Shown here one piece after another: positions 8,262 through 16,997 of a stretch of DNA of 64,000 nucleotides. The stretch comes from Caulobacter sp048541825 (GTDB taxonomy: Bacteria > Pseudomonadota > Alphaproteobacteria > Caulobacterales > Caulobacteraceae). The stretch covers positions 3,224,001-3,288,000 of the forward strand of contig NZ_CP183332.1 in NCBI RefSeq assembly GCF_048541825.1. Direction: 5' to 3'. The notes under the pieces were generated by a model. The model saw only the letters and a list, made by a program, of their open reading frames with translations, was not told the origin of the DNA and did not search any database. The first letter of the stretch is position 1; each line of letters begins with the position of its first letter. Made by a program: the position numbers and the translations under genes.

Positions 8262-10508
8262 TTACTCCGCCGCAATTAAAGCAGGTTCGACGGGGCGGGG
8301 CGTTTCCCGGCGGCGAAGGTTGATCACCGCGTCAACGTCCAGGATGAGCGCCACGCGGCCGTCGCCCAGGATCGTCGCGGCGGCGACGCCCTCGACCTGC
8401 TGGTAGTTCTGTTCCAGCGACTTGATGACGACCTGGCGCTGGCCGTGGATCGCGTCGGCGACCAGGGCGGCGCGCGAGCCGTCCTCGCCCTCGACCAGCA
8501 GCACCACGCCTTCAGTCGGCGACGGCGAGGTGGTGCGATAACCCAGGGTCAGGCCGACATCGATCAGCGGCACGAAGCTGTCGCGGACCGCCAGCACCGA
8601 GCCGACGGGACCCAGGGGGCGAACCTCCTCGGCCTTGGGACGCAGGCTTTCGACGATGGCGGCCAACGGCACTACCAGGGTCTCGCCGGCCACGTCGACC
8701 ACCATGCCGTCGAGCACGGCCAGGGTCAGCGGCAGGCTGAGCGTGAAGGTCGAGCCCAGACCGGGACGCGAGGCGATCGAGATGCGACCGCCCAGGGCCT
8801 GGACACTCCGGCGCACCACGTCCATGCCGACGCCGCGGCCCGACACATCCGAGATCTTGTCGGCGGTTGAGAAGCCCGGCAGGAAGATCAGATTGTCGAT
8901 CTCCTCATCGGTCAGCTGCAGGTCGGGCGAAATCAGGCCCTTCTTGACGGCGATCGACAAGACCCGTTCGCGATTGATGCCCTTGCCGTCGTCCTGGACC
9001 TCGATGACGATCCGGCCGCTGCGATGCAGGGCCGCCAGGCGCACGACGCCTTCGGGATTCTTGCCGGCCGCCTTGCGCTCCTCGGGGCTTTCCAGCCCGT
9101 GGTCGATGGCGTTGCGCAGCATGTGGGTGATCGGGTCGGCCAGTCGTTCGATGACCGTCTTGTCGACCTCGGTGTTTTCGCCATCCATGACCAGGCGCGC
9201 CTGCTTGCCGGTCATGTTGGCGACTTCGCGAACCAGGCGCGGCATGCGCTGGAACACCGACTTCACCGGCTGGGCGCGGATCGCCATCACGCTGTCCTGG
9301 ATCTGGCGGGTGAGCTGCTCCAGCTCGTCCAGACCCATGGCCAGACTAGACGACGGCGCGATGCCGTACTCGCCCACGCGCTGGGCCAGCATCGCCTGAT
9401 TGATCACCAGTTCGCCGACCAGATCGATCAGGCTGTCAATGCGCTCAGGATCAACGCGGATGACCGACTGGCCAGGACCGGGGACGTCGACCTGCGTGGC
9501 CTTGGTTGGGGCAGCGGCCGGCGCCGGAGCGCGCGGAGCGACCGGGGCGGGCGGCGGCGCTTCGACGACGGCGACCGGCGGGGCGACCGCGGGGGCGAGC
9601 GGCGGGACAACCTCGGAAGCGACCGGCTCGGCGGCCGGCGCCTCAATGGCGCTCAGCAGGTTGGCCAGGGCAGCCTCGACGGGCGCCTCGCCGCGAACGA
9701 TTTCAAGATCGCAGTCGCCGTCGACGAATTCGAAGACCTCGCGAATGGCGTCTTCGCCGTCATCGGTCTCGACGCGCACGCTCCAGGTGACATAGGCGGC
9801 CTCGGCGTCGAGGAACTCCAGGGTCGGCAAGGCGCTGTCGTCCATCGTCGCGACGATCGGGCCAAGGCGGCTCAGCTCGCGCAACAGCAAGGCCGTTTCA
9901 TTGGCCTTGCGATAGAGGTCCGACTTGGGACGGATCGACACCGTCCAGACATTGATGGGGATCAGTTCGGCATCGGCCGCCTGCGCGTCCACCGAGATCG
10001 TCATCGGCTGGAAGTCGAAGCCGAGATCGTCGTCGTCCAGATCATCCGACGCAGCGACAGGCGTGGGGTCGAGCGTGGCTTCGGCGGCCGCGGCCACTTG
10101 AGCCGGAGCAACCGGCGCAGCCGAAGGATCGGTCCAGACCTTAAGTTCAGCGGCCATGGCGGCCGAGGCCGCCATGTCGACATCGCCCATGCCGCGCGCG
10201 GCGCTCACATGGTCGGCCAGAACGTCGGAGGCGCGCAGCATGACGGCGGCCAGATCGACGGTGTTGGGAACCTCATTGGACCGAACAGCGTCCAGCAAGG
10301 TCTCGAACACGTGGGCGAAACGGACCAACGGCTCGAGGCCGAAGGCGCCCGCGCCGCCCTTGATCGAATGCACAGCCCGGAAGACGGCGTTGACAGTCTC
10401 GCTGTCGCCGACACCCTCCTGCATGGCCAGGAGCCCGCCTTCGAGGTCGGCGAGCAGTTCCTCGCATTCCTGAAAGAAGGTGACCTTGATGGCCTCTAGC
10501 TCGTCCAT
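8262..10508 (-). CDS. cheA: Chemotaxis histidine kinase CheA
   Basis: 748 residues. The HPt domain has the phosphorylated H47 in AVHSIKGGAGAFG. A long acidic and Ala/Pro-rich central region (about 130-350) contains a probable response-regulator-binding domain around 185-295. The dimerisation helices begin near VIRVDPERIDSLIDLVGELV. The kinase domain has the N box (LRNAIDHGLESPEERKAAG) and G boxes (DDGKGIN, GRGVGMDVV). A C-terminal CheW-like domain ends the protein. It should phosphorylate CheYI, CheYII, CheYIII and CheB. It lies 44 bp after cheYI. Confidence 0.97.
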   Translation of the reverse strand: MDELEAIKVTFFQECEELLADLEGGLLAMQEGVGDSETVNAVFRAVHSIKGGAGAFGLEPLVRFAHVFETLLDAVRSNEVPNTVDLAAVMLRASDVLADHVSAARGMGDVDMAASAAMAAELKVWTDPSAAPVAPAQVAAAAEATLDPTPVAASDDLDDDDLGFDFQPMTISVDAQAADAELIPINVWTVSIRPKSDLYRKANETALLLRELSRLGPIVATMDDSALPTLEFLDAEAAYVTWSVRVETDDGEDAIREVFEFVDGDCDLEIVRGEAPVEAALANLLSAIEAPAAEPVASEVVPPLAPAVAPPVAVVEAPPPAPVAPRAPAPAAAPTKATQVDVPGPGQSVIRVDPERIDSLIDLVGELVINQAMLAQRVGEYGIAPSSSLAMGLDELEQLTRQIQDSVMAIRAQPVKSVFQRMPRLVREVANMTGKQARLVMDGENTEVDKTVIERLADPITHMLRNAIDHGLESPEERKAAGKNPEGVVRLAALHRSGRIVIEVQDDGKGINRERVLSIAVKKGLISPDLQLTDEEIDNLIFLPGFSTADKISDVSGRGVGMDVVRRSVQALGGRISIASRPGLGSTFTLSLPLTLAVLDGMVVDVAGETLVVPLAAIVESLRPKAEEVRPLGPVGSVLAVRDSFVPLIDVGLTLGYRTTSPSPTEGVVLLVEGEDGSRAALVADAIHGQRQVVIKSLEQNYQQVEGVAAATILGDGRVALILDVDAVINLRRRETPRPVEPALIAAE

Positions 10509-10552
10509 TCCCGCAATTCCTTAGAGTTCTAGACGTCGAAGTCGGTGAAGGA

Positions 10553-10918
10553 TCAGGCCGCGACGCGGCGAATGGCTTCGACCAGCTTTTCAGGATTGAA
10601 CGGCTTGACGATCCAACCCGTCGCGCCGGCTTCGCGAGCCCGCTGCTTCTTGCTGGGATCGCTTTCCGTGGTCAGCACCAGGATCGGGATCGCGCGATAG
10701 TCGTCATCGACGCGAACCGCCTCGATGAAACCAAAGCCATCCAGCTTGGGCATGTTGATGTCGGTGATGATGACGTCCGGACGATGGGCGGAAAGCACTT
10801 CCAGCCCATGTTCGCCGTCAACGGCCTCGACCACATTAAAGCCTGCGCCGACCAGGGCCATGCGCAGCATGTCCCTCATCGTGCGGGAATCGTCGACCGT
10901 TAGAATCGTGCGCGTCAC
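10553..10918 (-). CDS. cheYI: Single-domain response regulator CheYI
   Basis: 121-residue CheY. D9/D10, phospho-acceptor D53 (IITDINMPKLDG), T83 and K105 are present. Trp102 replaces the usual aromatic Tyr that switches on activation. It overlaps cheX by 4 bp and is encoded just before cheA, the usual place of the main motor-directed CheY in alphaproteobacteria. Which CheY dominates at the motor cannot be read from sequence. Confidence 0.95.
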   Translation of the reverse strand: MTRTILTVDDSRTMRDMLRMALVGAGFNVVEAVDGEHGLEVLSAHRPDVIITDINMPKLDGFGFIEAVRVDDDYRAIPILVLTTESDPSKKQRAREAGATGWIVKPFNPEKLVEAIRRVAA

Positions 10919-11199
10919 GATTGGACTCCATGGATGTCCGCCGAAAGGAGCGCCCCATCGGCGCCGAAAAGACGGGTGGTTTCTACAAAGGCCTCCGAAG
11001 GCCCCGTAATTGAAAAGGGTTTGCCGTCAGCGGCCCAGGCCTTGCGGGCCGCGAGCAGAATCTGGAGACACAGGCCGCCGAGGCGACGGACCTGGCCGGC
11101 CTCGACTTCCAGCGCCTCGCCACGGTGCGCCAGGAAGGCGGACTTCAGCGGTCCGGCGGCCTTGAGATCGAGCGTTTCAGGCAGCGCGAGTGCGGCCAT
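10915..11199 (-). CDS. cheX: STAS-domain chemotaxis protein (Caulobacter CheX)
   Basis: 94-residue STAS-fold protein between mcpA and cheYI. The ATG at 11199 shares its first base with the mcpA stop (TGATG), and this start is preferred over one 15 bp upstream. STAS antisigma antagonists carry a phosphorylatable Ser in a DSSG loop. Here the matching stretch reads QVRRLGGLCLQILLAARKAW with no Ser or Thr, so switching by Ser phosphorylation is unlikely. It is unrelated to the CheX phosphatase of other bacteria despite the name. Its role, perhaps at the receptor array, is unknown. Confidence 0.85.
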   Translation of the reverse strand: MAALALPETLDLKAAGPLKSAFLAHRGEALEVEAGQVRRLGGLCLQILLAARKAWAADGKPFSITGPSEAFVETTRLFGADGALLSADIHGVQS

Positions 11200-13166
11200 C
11201 AGAATTCCTCCCATACGTCAGCCGCCGGAGCGGCTGCGGTAGCTGCGCCGCCACGGGTGGGCCGGGCGAAGGCGCCCAGACGGGCCCTTTGCTCGGCGAC
11301 CGGGTTGCGGGCCGGTGCGTGTTGAGCCGAATCGGCGGCTGCCGGGCGACCGTAGGCGGCCTGGCCGCCACCGACCCGGAAACGGGCCATCAGTCGGACC
11401 AGCTCGGCGGTCTCGCCCTTCAGCGAGTGCGTCGCGGCGGTCGATTCCTCGACCATGGCGGCGTTCTGCTGAGTGACCTGATCCATCTGGTTCACGGCCG
11501 TGTTCACTTCGTTCAGCCCAGTGGCCTGTTCGGCGGCGGAAGCCGCGATCTCGGTCACCAGGGCGTCGATCTCGCCAACCTTCAAGACGATGCGTTGCAG
11601 CGCCTCGCCCGTTTGACCGACCAGGTTCACGCCCTGGCTGACCTGCTGGGTCGAGGACGAGATCAGGGTCTTGATCTCCTTGGCGGCCTCTGCCGAGCGC
11701 TGGGCCAGGGCCCGGACCTCCTGAGCCACGACGGCGAACCCGCGACCCGCTTCACCCGCGCGGGCGGCCTCGACCCCGGCATTCAGGGCCAGAAGGTTGG
11801 TCTGGAAGGCAATTTCGTCGATCACGCCGATGATCTGGCTGATCTGCTTGGAGGAGTTTTCGATCTCGCCCATGGCCGACACTGCTTGATGCACGACTTG
11901 GCCGGAATGCGTCGCTTCGCCACGGGTGGTCGAAACAACGTCCGAGGCCTGACGAGCGCCGGCCGCCGTGCGGCGCACCGTGGCGGTCAGTTCGTCGAGG
12001 GCGGCAGCGGTTTCTTCCAGCGAAGCGGCCTGCTGTTCGGTGCGGCGCGACAGGTCGTCAGACGCATGGGCGATCTCGTCGGCGCCGGTGCGCAGGCCGT
12101 CTGTCGAGGCGGCGATGACCTTCATCGTCTCCTGCAGCGAGGCCATGGCGCCGTTGAAGTCGTCCTTCAGCTTGGCGTATTCCCCGGGGAAGTTTGCATT
12201 GACGCGGAAGGTCAGATCGCCCGAGGCCAGCTTTTCGAGGCCCTCGGCCAGGCTGGTCACCACCAGGGCACCTTCGCGAGCGGCGGCGGCGGCGGCCTCT
12301 TCCTTCGAGCGACGCTCCTCTGCGGTCAGGGCCGCAGTTTTTTCCTGCTCGACCCGCATTTGTCCAAGGTGCAGCTGGTTGTCGCGGAAAATCTTCAAGG
12401 AGCGGACGATCGCGCCCAGCTCGTCGAGGCGAGTCATCTTTTCAAGATCAATGTCATTGTCGCCCTTTGACAGGCGCTCGGTCGCACCGGCGATATCGGC
12501 GATCGACTTGCGGACATTCATGACCATCAGGGCCGCCAGGGCTGCGACGGCGGCGAGGGTCAGCGCTGAAATCAGAATCGTCAGGCTCGTGGCCGCAACC
12601 GACTCCGCTTGCTTTTTGGCGGCCTCCGCCTTGGTCCGCCGGTTGACCTTGGCCAGAACGCCATCAAGGTGCGTGGCCATCAGAGCATATTGATCTTCGA
12701 AGGGGGCCACGAAGCTGGCCGCCGTATTGAAGTCGACTCCGATCATGCCGCTGACCACGTCGACGGCGCTGCGGCAGTCGTCGACTTCCTTGATCAGGGT
12801 GGCAAAGTCCGCCTGATCGCTGGCCGGAGAATTCTTCTTGATCGCCTCGAGATCTTTTTTGACCTCATCGAAGCGGGTCAGGACGTCCTGCATCCGACCT
12901 GGGACCTTGTCGGTCTCGATCGAGGCGGCCTGATGGGTCAGAGCCAGATAGAGTTCGCCATGGATGTCGGAAATTTCGCGCGAGACGCCGGCAATCGCCA
13001 GATTGTTGCCGAGGTCAGTGGCCACGACCTTCTGCAAGGCCGAGGACTGACTTTTCTGCACAGCCACGGCTCCTGCGGCCATGGCCGCAAGCATGATCAA
13101 GGCAAAGACCGGCGCTACGCCGATCTTCATCATCATGGGTAGGTCGACAAGCCGAAAGCGCTTCAT
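11199..13166 (-). CDS. mcpA: Methyl-accepting chemotaxis protein McpA, first gene of the che operon
   Basis: 655 residues. Two membrane helices (about 15-37 and 195-217) enclose a helical periplasmic sensor of about 155 residues. HAMP and a second HAMP-like segment (ASGDLTFRV) follow, then the cytoplasmic coiled-coil hairpin with the conserved tip FQTNLLALNAGVEAARAG. It ends VWEEF, like the other two receptors in the window, a probable tether for CheR/CheB. It is the Caulobacter McpA by position at the head of the che operon. The ligand is not predictable. Confidence 0.95.
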   Translation of the reverse strand: MKRFRLVDLPMMMKIGVAPVFALIMLAAMAAGAVAVQKSQSSALQKVVATDLGNNLAIAGVSREISDIHGELYLALTHQAASIETDKVPGRMQDVLTRFDEVKKDLEAIKKNSPASDQADFATLIKEVDDCRSAVDVVSGMIGVDFNTAASFVAPFEDQYALMATHLDGVLAKVNRRTKAEAAKKQAESVAATSLTILISALTLAAVAALAALMVMNVRKSIADIAGATERLSKGDNDIDLEKMTRLDELGAIVRSLKIFRDNQLHLGQMRVEQEKTAALTAEERRSKEEAAAAAAREGALVVTSLAEGLEKLASGDLTFRVNANFPGEYAKLKDDFNGAMASLQETMKVIAASTDGLRTGADEIAHASDDLSRRTEQQAASLEETAAALDELTATVRRTAAGARQASDVVSTTRGEATHSGQVVHQAVSAMGEIENSSKQISQIIGVIDEIAFQTNLLALNAGVEAARAGEAGRGFAVVAQEVRALAQRSAEAAKEIKTLISSSTQQVSQGVNLVGQTGEALQRIVLKVGEIDALVTEIAASAAEQATGLNEVNTAVNQMDQVTQQNAAMVEESTAATHSLKGETAELVRLMARFRVGGGQAAYGRPAAADSAQHAPARNPVAEQRARLGAFARPTRGGAATAAAPAADVWEEF

Positions 13167-13503
13167 ATCCAGTCCCCTTCATGCGGCGGTTCCGTGCCCA
13201 CGGATCACCAGCAAGCCAGAGGGATCATCACTATAGATTCCTAACAGACTCTGACCTTGGTTAAGAGAAACTGGAGGTCAGGGGGCCAGGCGCTGCCTTG
13301 AGGGACAAATGGCCGCAGGTGAATCTATAGAGACAGCGCCCAAAAGGAGCCTGGCGGGTAAAATCCGAAGTAAGGTTACCATTAAGTAAATTTAGAATAT
13401 TCCAGGAGCGACTCAGGATATTTTAACTAGCAGCTGCGATAAAGGGCATGCGTCCGGTTGGCGCGTCGTCCACAGGACGGTATTCATTACTAGGAGCAGC
13501 GGG
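13167..13503. other. Divergent promoter region of the che operon
   Basis: 337 bp between divergent mcpA and the small secreted-protein gene, clearly more AT-rich than its surroundings. It contains four GANTC sites (13236-13240, 13247-13251, 13321-13325, 13410-13414), the CcrM methylation target used with GcrA for cell-cycle transcription in Caulobacter. It also contains a 10-bp inverted repeat that includes two of them. I find no gene. Confidence 0.6.
13231..13330. repeat. Inverted repeat CTATAGATTC ... GAATCTATAG
   Basis: CTATAGATTC at 13231-13240 and its exact reverse complement at 13321-13330. Each arm contains a GANTC site, and the arms sit 80 bp apart between the two divergent genes. 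They could be two operator sites for one regulator or a matched promoter pair. Confidence 0.55.
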
Positions 13504-13815
13504 ATGAAATATCCGATCGCTTTTGCCGCAGGAATCGCTGGCAGCTTGTTCATCGCTCAAGCCGCCTCGGCAGCTGGCGGATTCGAAGACCAAATGAGCC
13601 GTTGCCTGCAACAGTTCGCCAATACCCGGGACGCCGCCCAGGTGATGCTGGAATGCACCGCTGACGCTGGAAAGCTCTCGGAATGCAAGGTTGTTGACAA
13701 CAGCGCGGCCGGCAAGGGCTTCGACAAGGCCGCCATGTGCATCGCTGACAAGCTGCCGATGGGCGCCAAGACCGGCACCGTGAAGGTTCCGTTCCGCTTC
13801 CCGGGCGGCGCGTAA
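13504..13815 (+). CDS. Small secreted protein with TonB-C-like fold
   Basis: 103 residues. Signal peptide 1-23 (SLFIAQAASA-A), mature part about 80 residues with four cysteines (CLQQ, LECT, SECK, AMCIA) that could form two disulfides. The pattern GKLSECKVVDNS ... GFDKAAMCIADKL ... VKVPFRF resembles the C-terminal domain of TonB-type energy transducers, but there is no membrane anchor or Pro-rich spacer. It is divergent from mcpA with a shared control region. The function is unknown, and being a periplasmic TonB-C-like protein is an inference. Confidence 0.75.
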   Translation: MKYPIAFAAGIAGSLFIAQAASAAGGFEDQMSRCLQQFANTRDAAQVMLECTADAGKLSECKVVDNSAAGKGFDKAAMCIADKLPMGAKTGTVKVPFRFPGGA

Positions 13816-13841
13816 ACTTCAAGCTCCTTACCAAGGGGCTC

Positions 13842-13911
13842 AAAACGCCTCCGCCGACCAGACCGAAGCGTTCCGATGGATCGCTTCGCGTCTGGTTCGC
13901 GGGGGCGTTTT
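13842..13911 (+). terminator. Long imperfect hairpin after the secreted-protein gene
   Basis: AAAACGCC ... GGCGTTTT arms extend inward through CCAGAC/GTCTGG and GAAGCG/CGCTTC, giving a stem of nearly 30 pairs with few mismatches. It lies 27 bp after the stop codon. Confidence 0.6.
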
Positions 13912-13926
13912 GCCGTGTGCGACAGC

Positions 13927-13970
13927 CGACAGGAAAAAGCGGCCGCCCGTCGGGGCGGCCGCTTCTGTCG
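13927..13970. terminator. Bidirectional GC-rich terminator between convergent genes
   Basis: AAGCGGCCGCC and GGCGGCCGCTT form a perfect stem, flanked by an outer CGACAG/CTGTCG pair. An A-run on the left serves as a T-run for the minus-strand chemoreceptor transcript that ends at 14015. Confidence 0.75.
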
Positions 13971-14014
13971 ATAGATCCCGCGCTGGGTCTCAGTCTGCTG
14001 GCGACAGCTGTTTC

Positions 14015-15607
14015 TCAGAACTCTTCCCACGCCTCTCGAACAGCCGTCGCAGCTGATCCCCGGGAGACCGGCCGCGCGCCGCCGCCTGGACGACTGGCCT
14101 GCGATGGAGGTCTGGCGGCCGGACGGGCGGGCGCAGCGGACGCGGCGGGCCGCGAATCGGTCACGCGGAAGGCCGAGATCAGATTGACCAGTTCGGCCGT
14201 TTGATCCTTGAGCGAGTGTGTCGCCGCCGTCGTCTGTTCGACCATGGCGGCGTTCTGCTGAGTCACCTGGTCCATCTGATTGACGGCCGTATTCACCTCA
14301 TGCAGGCCCGTGGCCTGCTCCTGGGCCGAAGCGGAGATCTGGACGATCAGGGTGTCGATCTCGGCAACCTTGGCGACGATGCCGCGCAGGGCGTCGCCGG
14401 TTTGTCCCACCAGGTTCACGCCCTGACCCACTTGCTGGGTCGAGGTCGAGATCAGGGTCTTGATCTGCTTGGCGGCGTCTGCGGAGCGTTGGGCGAGAGC
14501 CCGCACTTCCTGGGCGACCACCGCGAAGCCGCGACCGGCTTCACCGGCGCGCGCCGCTTCGACCCCAGCGTTGAGGGCCAGCAGGTTGGTCTGGAAGGCG
14601 ATCTCGTCGATCACGCCGATGATGTTGCCGATTTCGCGCGACGAGCTTTCGATCTCGCCCATGGCGGCCACGGCCTGGTCGACCACGACGCCCGAGCGTT
14701 CGGCCTCGGTCTTGGCGCCCGCCACAACCTCGGACGCCTGCTTGGCGCCCGCTGCCGAACGCCGGACGGTCGAGGTGATCTGGTCAAGGGCGGCGGCGGT
14801 CTCTTCCAGACTGGCGGCCTGCTGCTCGGTGCGGCGCGACAGGTCATCAGCCGCGATGCCGATTTCATCCGACCCGGCGCGGATATTGCCGGTCACGCCG
14901 GAAATGCGGCTCATGGCCTCCTCGAGCGTACGAACGGCGCTGTTGAAATCGTCCTTCAGCCTCTGGAACTCGGGCTTCACCTCTTCGTCCATACGGCTGA
15001 CCAGATCGCCCTGGGCCAGATGGGCGAGCGCTGTGGCCAGGCTTTCGACGAGCCTGGTCTGGCTTTGCTCGTTCTCGATACGCGAGGCCTCAAGTCGCTG
15101 ACGATCGGCTTCGATGGTCTCGAGATAGATCGAGATGGCGAAGTCCATGTCGAGCATGACCGCCTTCATCAGGGCGCTGACCGCCTCGCCGGCCTGGGCG
15201 GGGTCGCCCTTGGCCATGAAGCCCTTGGGCCAGAGCGAGTCGACGGTGGCGCGCAGCAGCCGGTCCATGACCAGGGCATAGCCGCCGATATACCAGCGCG
15301 GCTCAAGACCGATGCGCGCGTGAACCTGACCGATGGTCCGGACCGTATTGACATAGGTGTCGCCGAACTCAGCCTGGGCGATGACGTCCCAGTGCGCCGC
15401 CTGGCGACTGCTGGCGGCGTCCATGTGCCGCTCGTCCTTGAAGAACTTGCTGGTCGCCGGTGTCGTCTTGACCTTGCCGTAGAAGACCGACAGCGCGGGG
15501 CCGATTTCCTTGCGAATGAGCGGCCGCAGATCACGCAGCGCCTGCCGCGCGCGATCATCCAGCCCCATAAACGCCACACGGTCGTTTACGTCATGATCCT
15601 GGCTCAT
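14015..15607 (-). CDS. Globin-coupled (HemAT-like) chemoreceptor, cytoplasmic
   Basis: 530 residues with no membrane helix. The first 175 residues match the globin-coupled-sensor/protoglobin domain: VFYGKV near 42-46 and GQVHARIGLEPRWYIGGYALVMD at 94-114, where H96 is the expected proximal heme ligand. A HAMP-like segment (AQGDLVSRMDEE) and an MCP signalling hairpin with tip FQTNLLALNAGVEAARAG follow, ending AWEEF. It probably senses oxygen through heme and signals to CheA. A CtrA-type box lies upstream. It is next to the che operon but convergent with the small secreted-protein gene. Confidence 0.92.
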   Translation of the reverse strand: MSQDHDVNDRVAFMGLDDRARQALRDLRPLIRKEIGPALSVFYGKVKTTPATSKFFKDERHMDAASSRQAAHWDVIAQAEFGDTYVNTVRTIGQVHARIGLEPRWYIGGYALVMDRLLRATVDSLWPKGFMAKGDPAQAGEAVSALMKAVMLDMDFAISIYLETIEADRQRLEASRIENEQSQTRLVESLATALAHLAQGDLVSRMDEEVKPEFQRLKDDFNSAVRTLEEAMSRISGVTGNIRAGSDEIGIAADDLSRRTEQQAASLEETAAALDQITSTVRRSAAGAKQASEVVAGAKTEAERSGVVVDQAVAAMGEIESSSREIGNIIGVIDEIAFQTNLLALNAGVEAARAGEAGRGFAVVAQEVRALAQRSADAAKQIKTLISTSTQQVGQGVNLVGQTGDALRGIVAKVAEIDTLIVQISASAQEQATGLHEVNTAVNQMDQVTQQNAAMVEQTTAATHSLKDQTAELVNLISAFRVTDSRPAASAAPARPAARPPSQASRPGGGARPVSRGSAATAVREAWEEF

Positions 15608-15661
15608 CGGCTTTGGTCCATCCTGGGGTGCAGCTTGTGGGATGACCCTCTGCTCGTATGC

Positions 15662-15676
15662 TTAATGCAGCCTTAA
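15662..15676 (-). promoter_or_regulatory. CtrA-binding box TTAA-N7-TTAA
   Basis: TTAATGCAGCCTTAA is a perfect match to the Caulobacter CtrA consensus with 7-bp spacing. It lies 55-69 bp upstream of the globin chemoreceptor start, so CtrA probably controls that gene in the cell cycle. It is palindromic and could in principle act either way, but the gene to its right is convergent and ends there. Confidence 0.7.
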
Positions 15677-15742
15677 ATGTTCCCGCCCAAGGTGCGTCAT
15701 CTCGCCGCACTCTCCAAAAGAGTGCGTTCGCCGAACACGCGT

Positions 15743-16891
15743 TTAGCCGCCCTGTTTCATGGTCTCCCGGGCGATGATCACCTGCTGGATCTGGCTGGTG
15801 CCCTCGTAGATCCGGAAGATCCGCACGTCGCGATACAGGCGCTCGATGCCGTAGTCGGCGACATAGCCGGCCCCGCCGAAGATCTGCACAGCCCGATCCG
15901 CTACGCGGCCGACCATCTCGGAGGCAAACAGCTTGGAGGCCGCCGCCTCCAGCGTCACGCCCTGCCCCGCGTCGCGCTTGCGAGCGGTCTCCATGACCAG
16001 AGCCTTGGCCGCCAGGGCCTCGGTCTTGCTGTCGGCCAGCATGGCCTGGATCAGCTGGAAGTTCGAGATCGCCTGGCCAAACTGCTTGCGCTCGCCGGCA
16101 TAGGCCACGCAGTCCTTGATCAGCCGCTCGGCCACACCCACGCACACGGCAGCGATGTGCAGTCGGCCCCGGTCCAGCACCTGCATGGCCACCTTGAAGC
16201 CCTCGCCCTCTTCGCCCAGCCGATTCCAGGCCGGCACGCGGACATTGTCGAAGGTGACGTCGTGGATATGGGCGCCCTGCTGGCCCATCTTCTTCTCGGG
16301 CTTGCTCACGGACAGCCCCGGCAGGCCGCTGGGGACCAGGAAGGCCGAGACCCCGGAGCCGCCCTTGGTCTCGGGACTGGTTCGGGCCATCACCGTGAAC
16401 AGCGAGGCCTTGCCAGCGTTGGTGATGTAACGCTTGGAGCCATTGAGCACGTAGTCGTCGCCGTCGCGGATGGCCAGTGTGCGGACAGAGGCGCTGTCGG
16501 AGCCGGCTTCCGGCTCGGTCAGGGCGAAGCTGGTGATGATCTCGCCCGAGGCGATGCCGGGCAGCCACTTGGCCTTTTGCTCGTCGGTGCCGAACATCAC
16601 CAGACCCTGGCTGCCGATGCCGACATTGGTGCCGAACGCCGACCGGAAGGCCGGAGAGGTTCGGCCCAGCTCGACGCCGACAAGGCATTCCTCTTCCATG
16701 TTCAGGCCCAGGCCGCCGAACGCCTCTGGGATCGACAGGCCAAACAGGCCCAGGCTTTTCATCTCGTCGATGACGTCCTGCGGAACCGCGTCATCCTCGG
16801 CCACCTTGGCCTCAATGGGCCGCAGGCGCTCGGCGACGAAGCGGGCGACCATGTCGAGCAGCTGGTCGCGGGTTTCGAGATCGAGGGCCAT
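15743..16891 (-). CDS. Acyl-CoA dehydrogenase
   Basis: 382 residues. FAD enzyme for alpha,beta-dehydrogenation of acyl-CoA. It carries the family signatures ALTEPEAGSDSASVRT (FAD/substrate loop) and QIFGGAGYVADYGIERLYRDVRIFRIYEGTSQIQQ near the C terminus, where the EGT Glu matches the usual catalytic base. The ATG at 16891 is chosen because AGGA precedes it; an upstream in-frame GTG at 16915 lies inside an operator-like palindrome. It is a single-gene unit whose chain-length preference is unknown. Confidence 0.93.
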   Translation of the reverse strand: MALDLETRDQLLDMVARFVAERLRPIEAKVAEDDAVPQDVIDEMKSLGLFGLSIPEAFGGLGLNMEEECLVGVELGRTSPAFRSAFGTNVGIGSQGLVMFGTDEQKAKWLPGIASGEIITSFALTEPEAGSDSASVRTLAIRDGDDYVLNGSKRYITNAGKASLFTVMARTSPETKGGSGVSAFLVPSGLPGLSVSKPEKKMGQQGAHIHDVTFDNVRVPAWNRLGEEGEGFKVAMQVLDRGRLHIAAVCVGVAERLIKDCVAYAGERKQFGQAISNFQLIQAMLADSKTEALAAKALVMETARKRDAGQGVTLEAAASKLFASEMVGRVADRAVQIFGGAGYVADYGIERLYRDVRIFRIYEGTSQIQQVIIARETMKQGG

Positions 16892-16903
16892 GGCGTTTCG
16901 TCC

Positions 16904-16928
16904 TGCGTCAAACACTTGTTTTGACGCA
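16904..16928. promoter_or_regulatory. Palindromic operator upstream of the acyl-CoA dehydrogenase
   Basis: TGCGTCAAA at 16904-16912 and TTTGACGCA at 16920-16928 are perfect inverted 9-bp arms around 7 bp. The site lies 13-37 bp upstream of the chosen ATG, a repressor-like position. TetR-type regulators of fatty-acid genes use such sites; the regulator is not identified. Confidence 0.65.
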
Positions 16929-16997
16929 GACTGTAGCCGTCAAGCTCAGGAATGGAAGGGCCGGCGCGCGACACGCCGGCCCTAAATCGCCTTGCCG

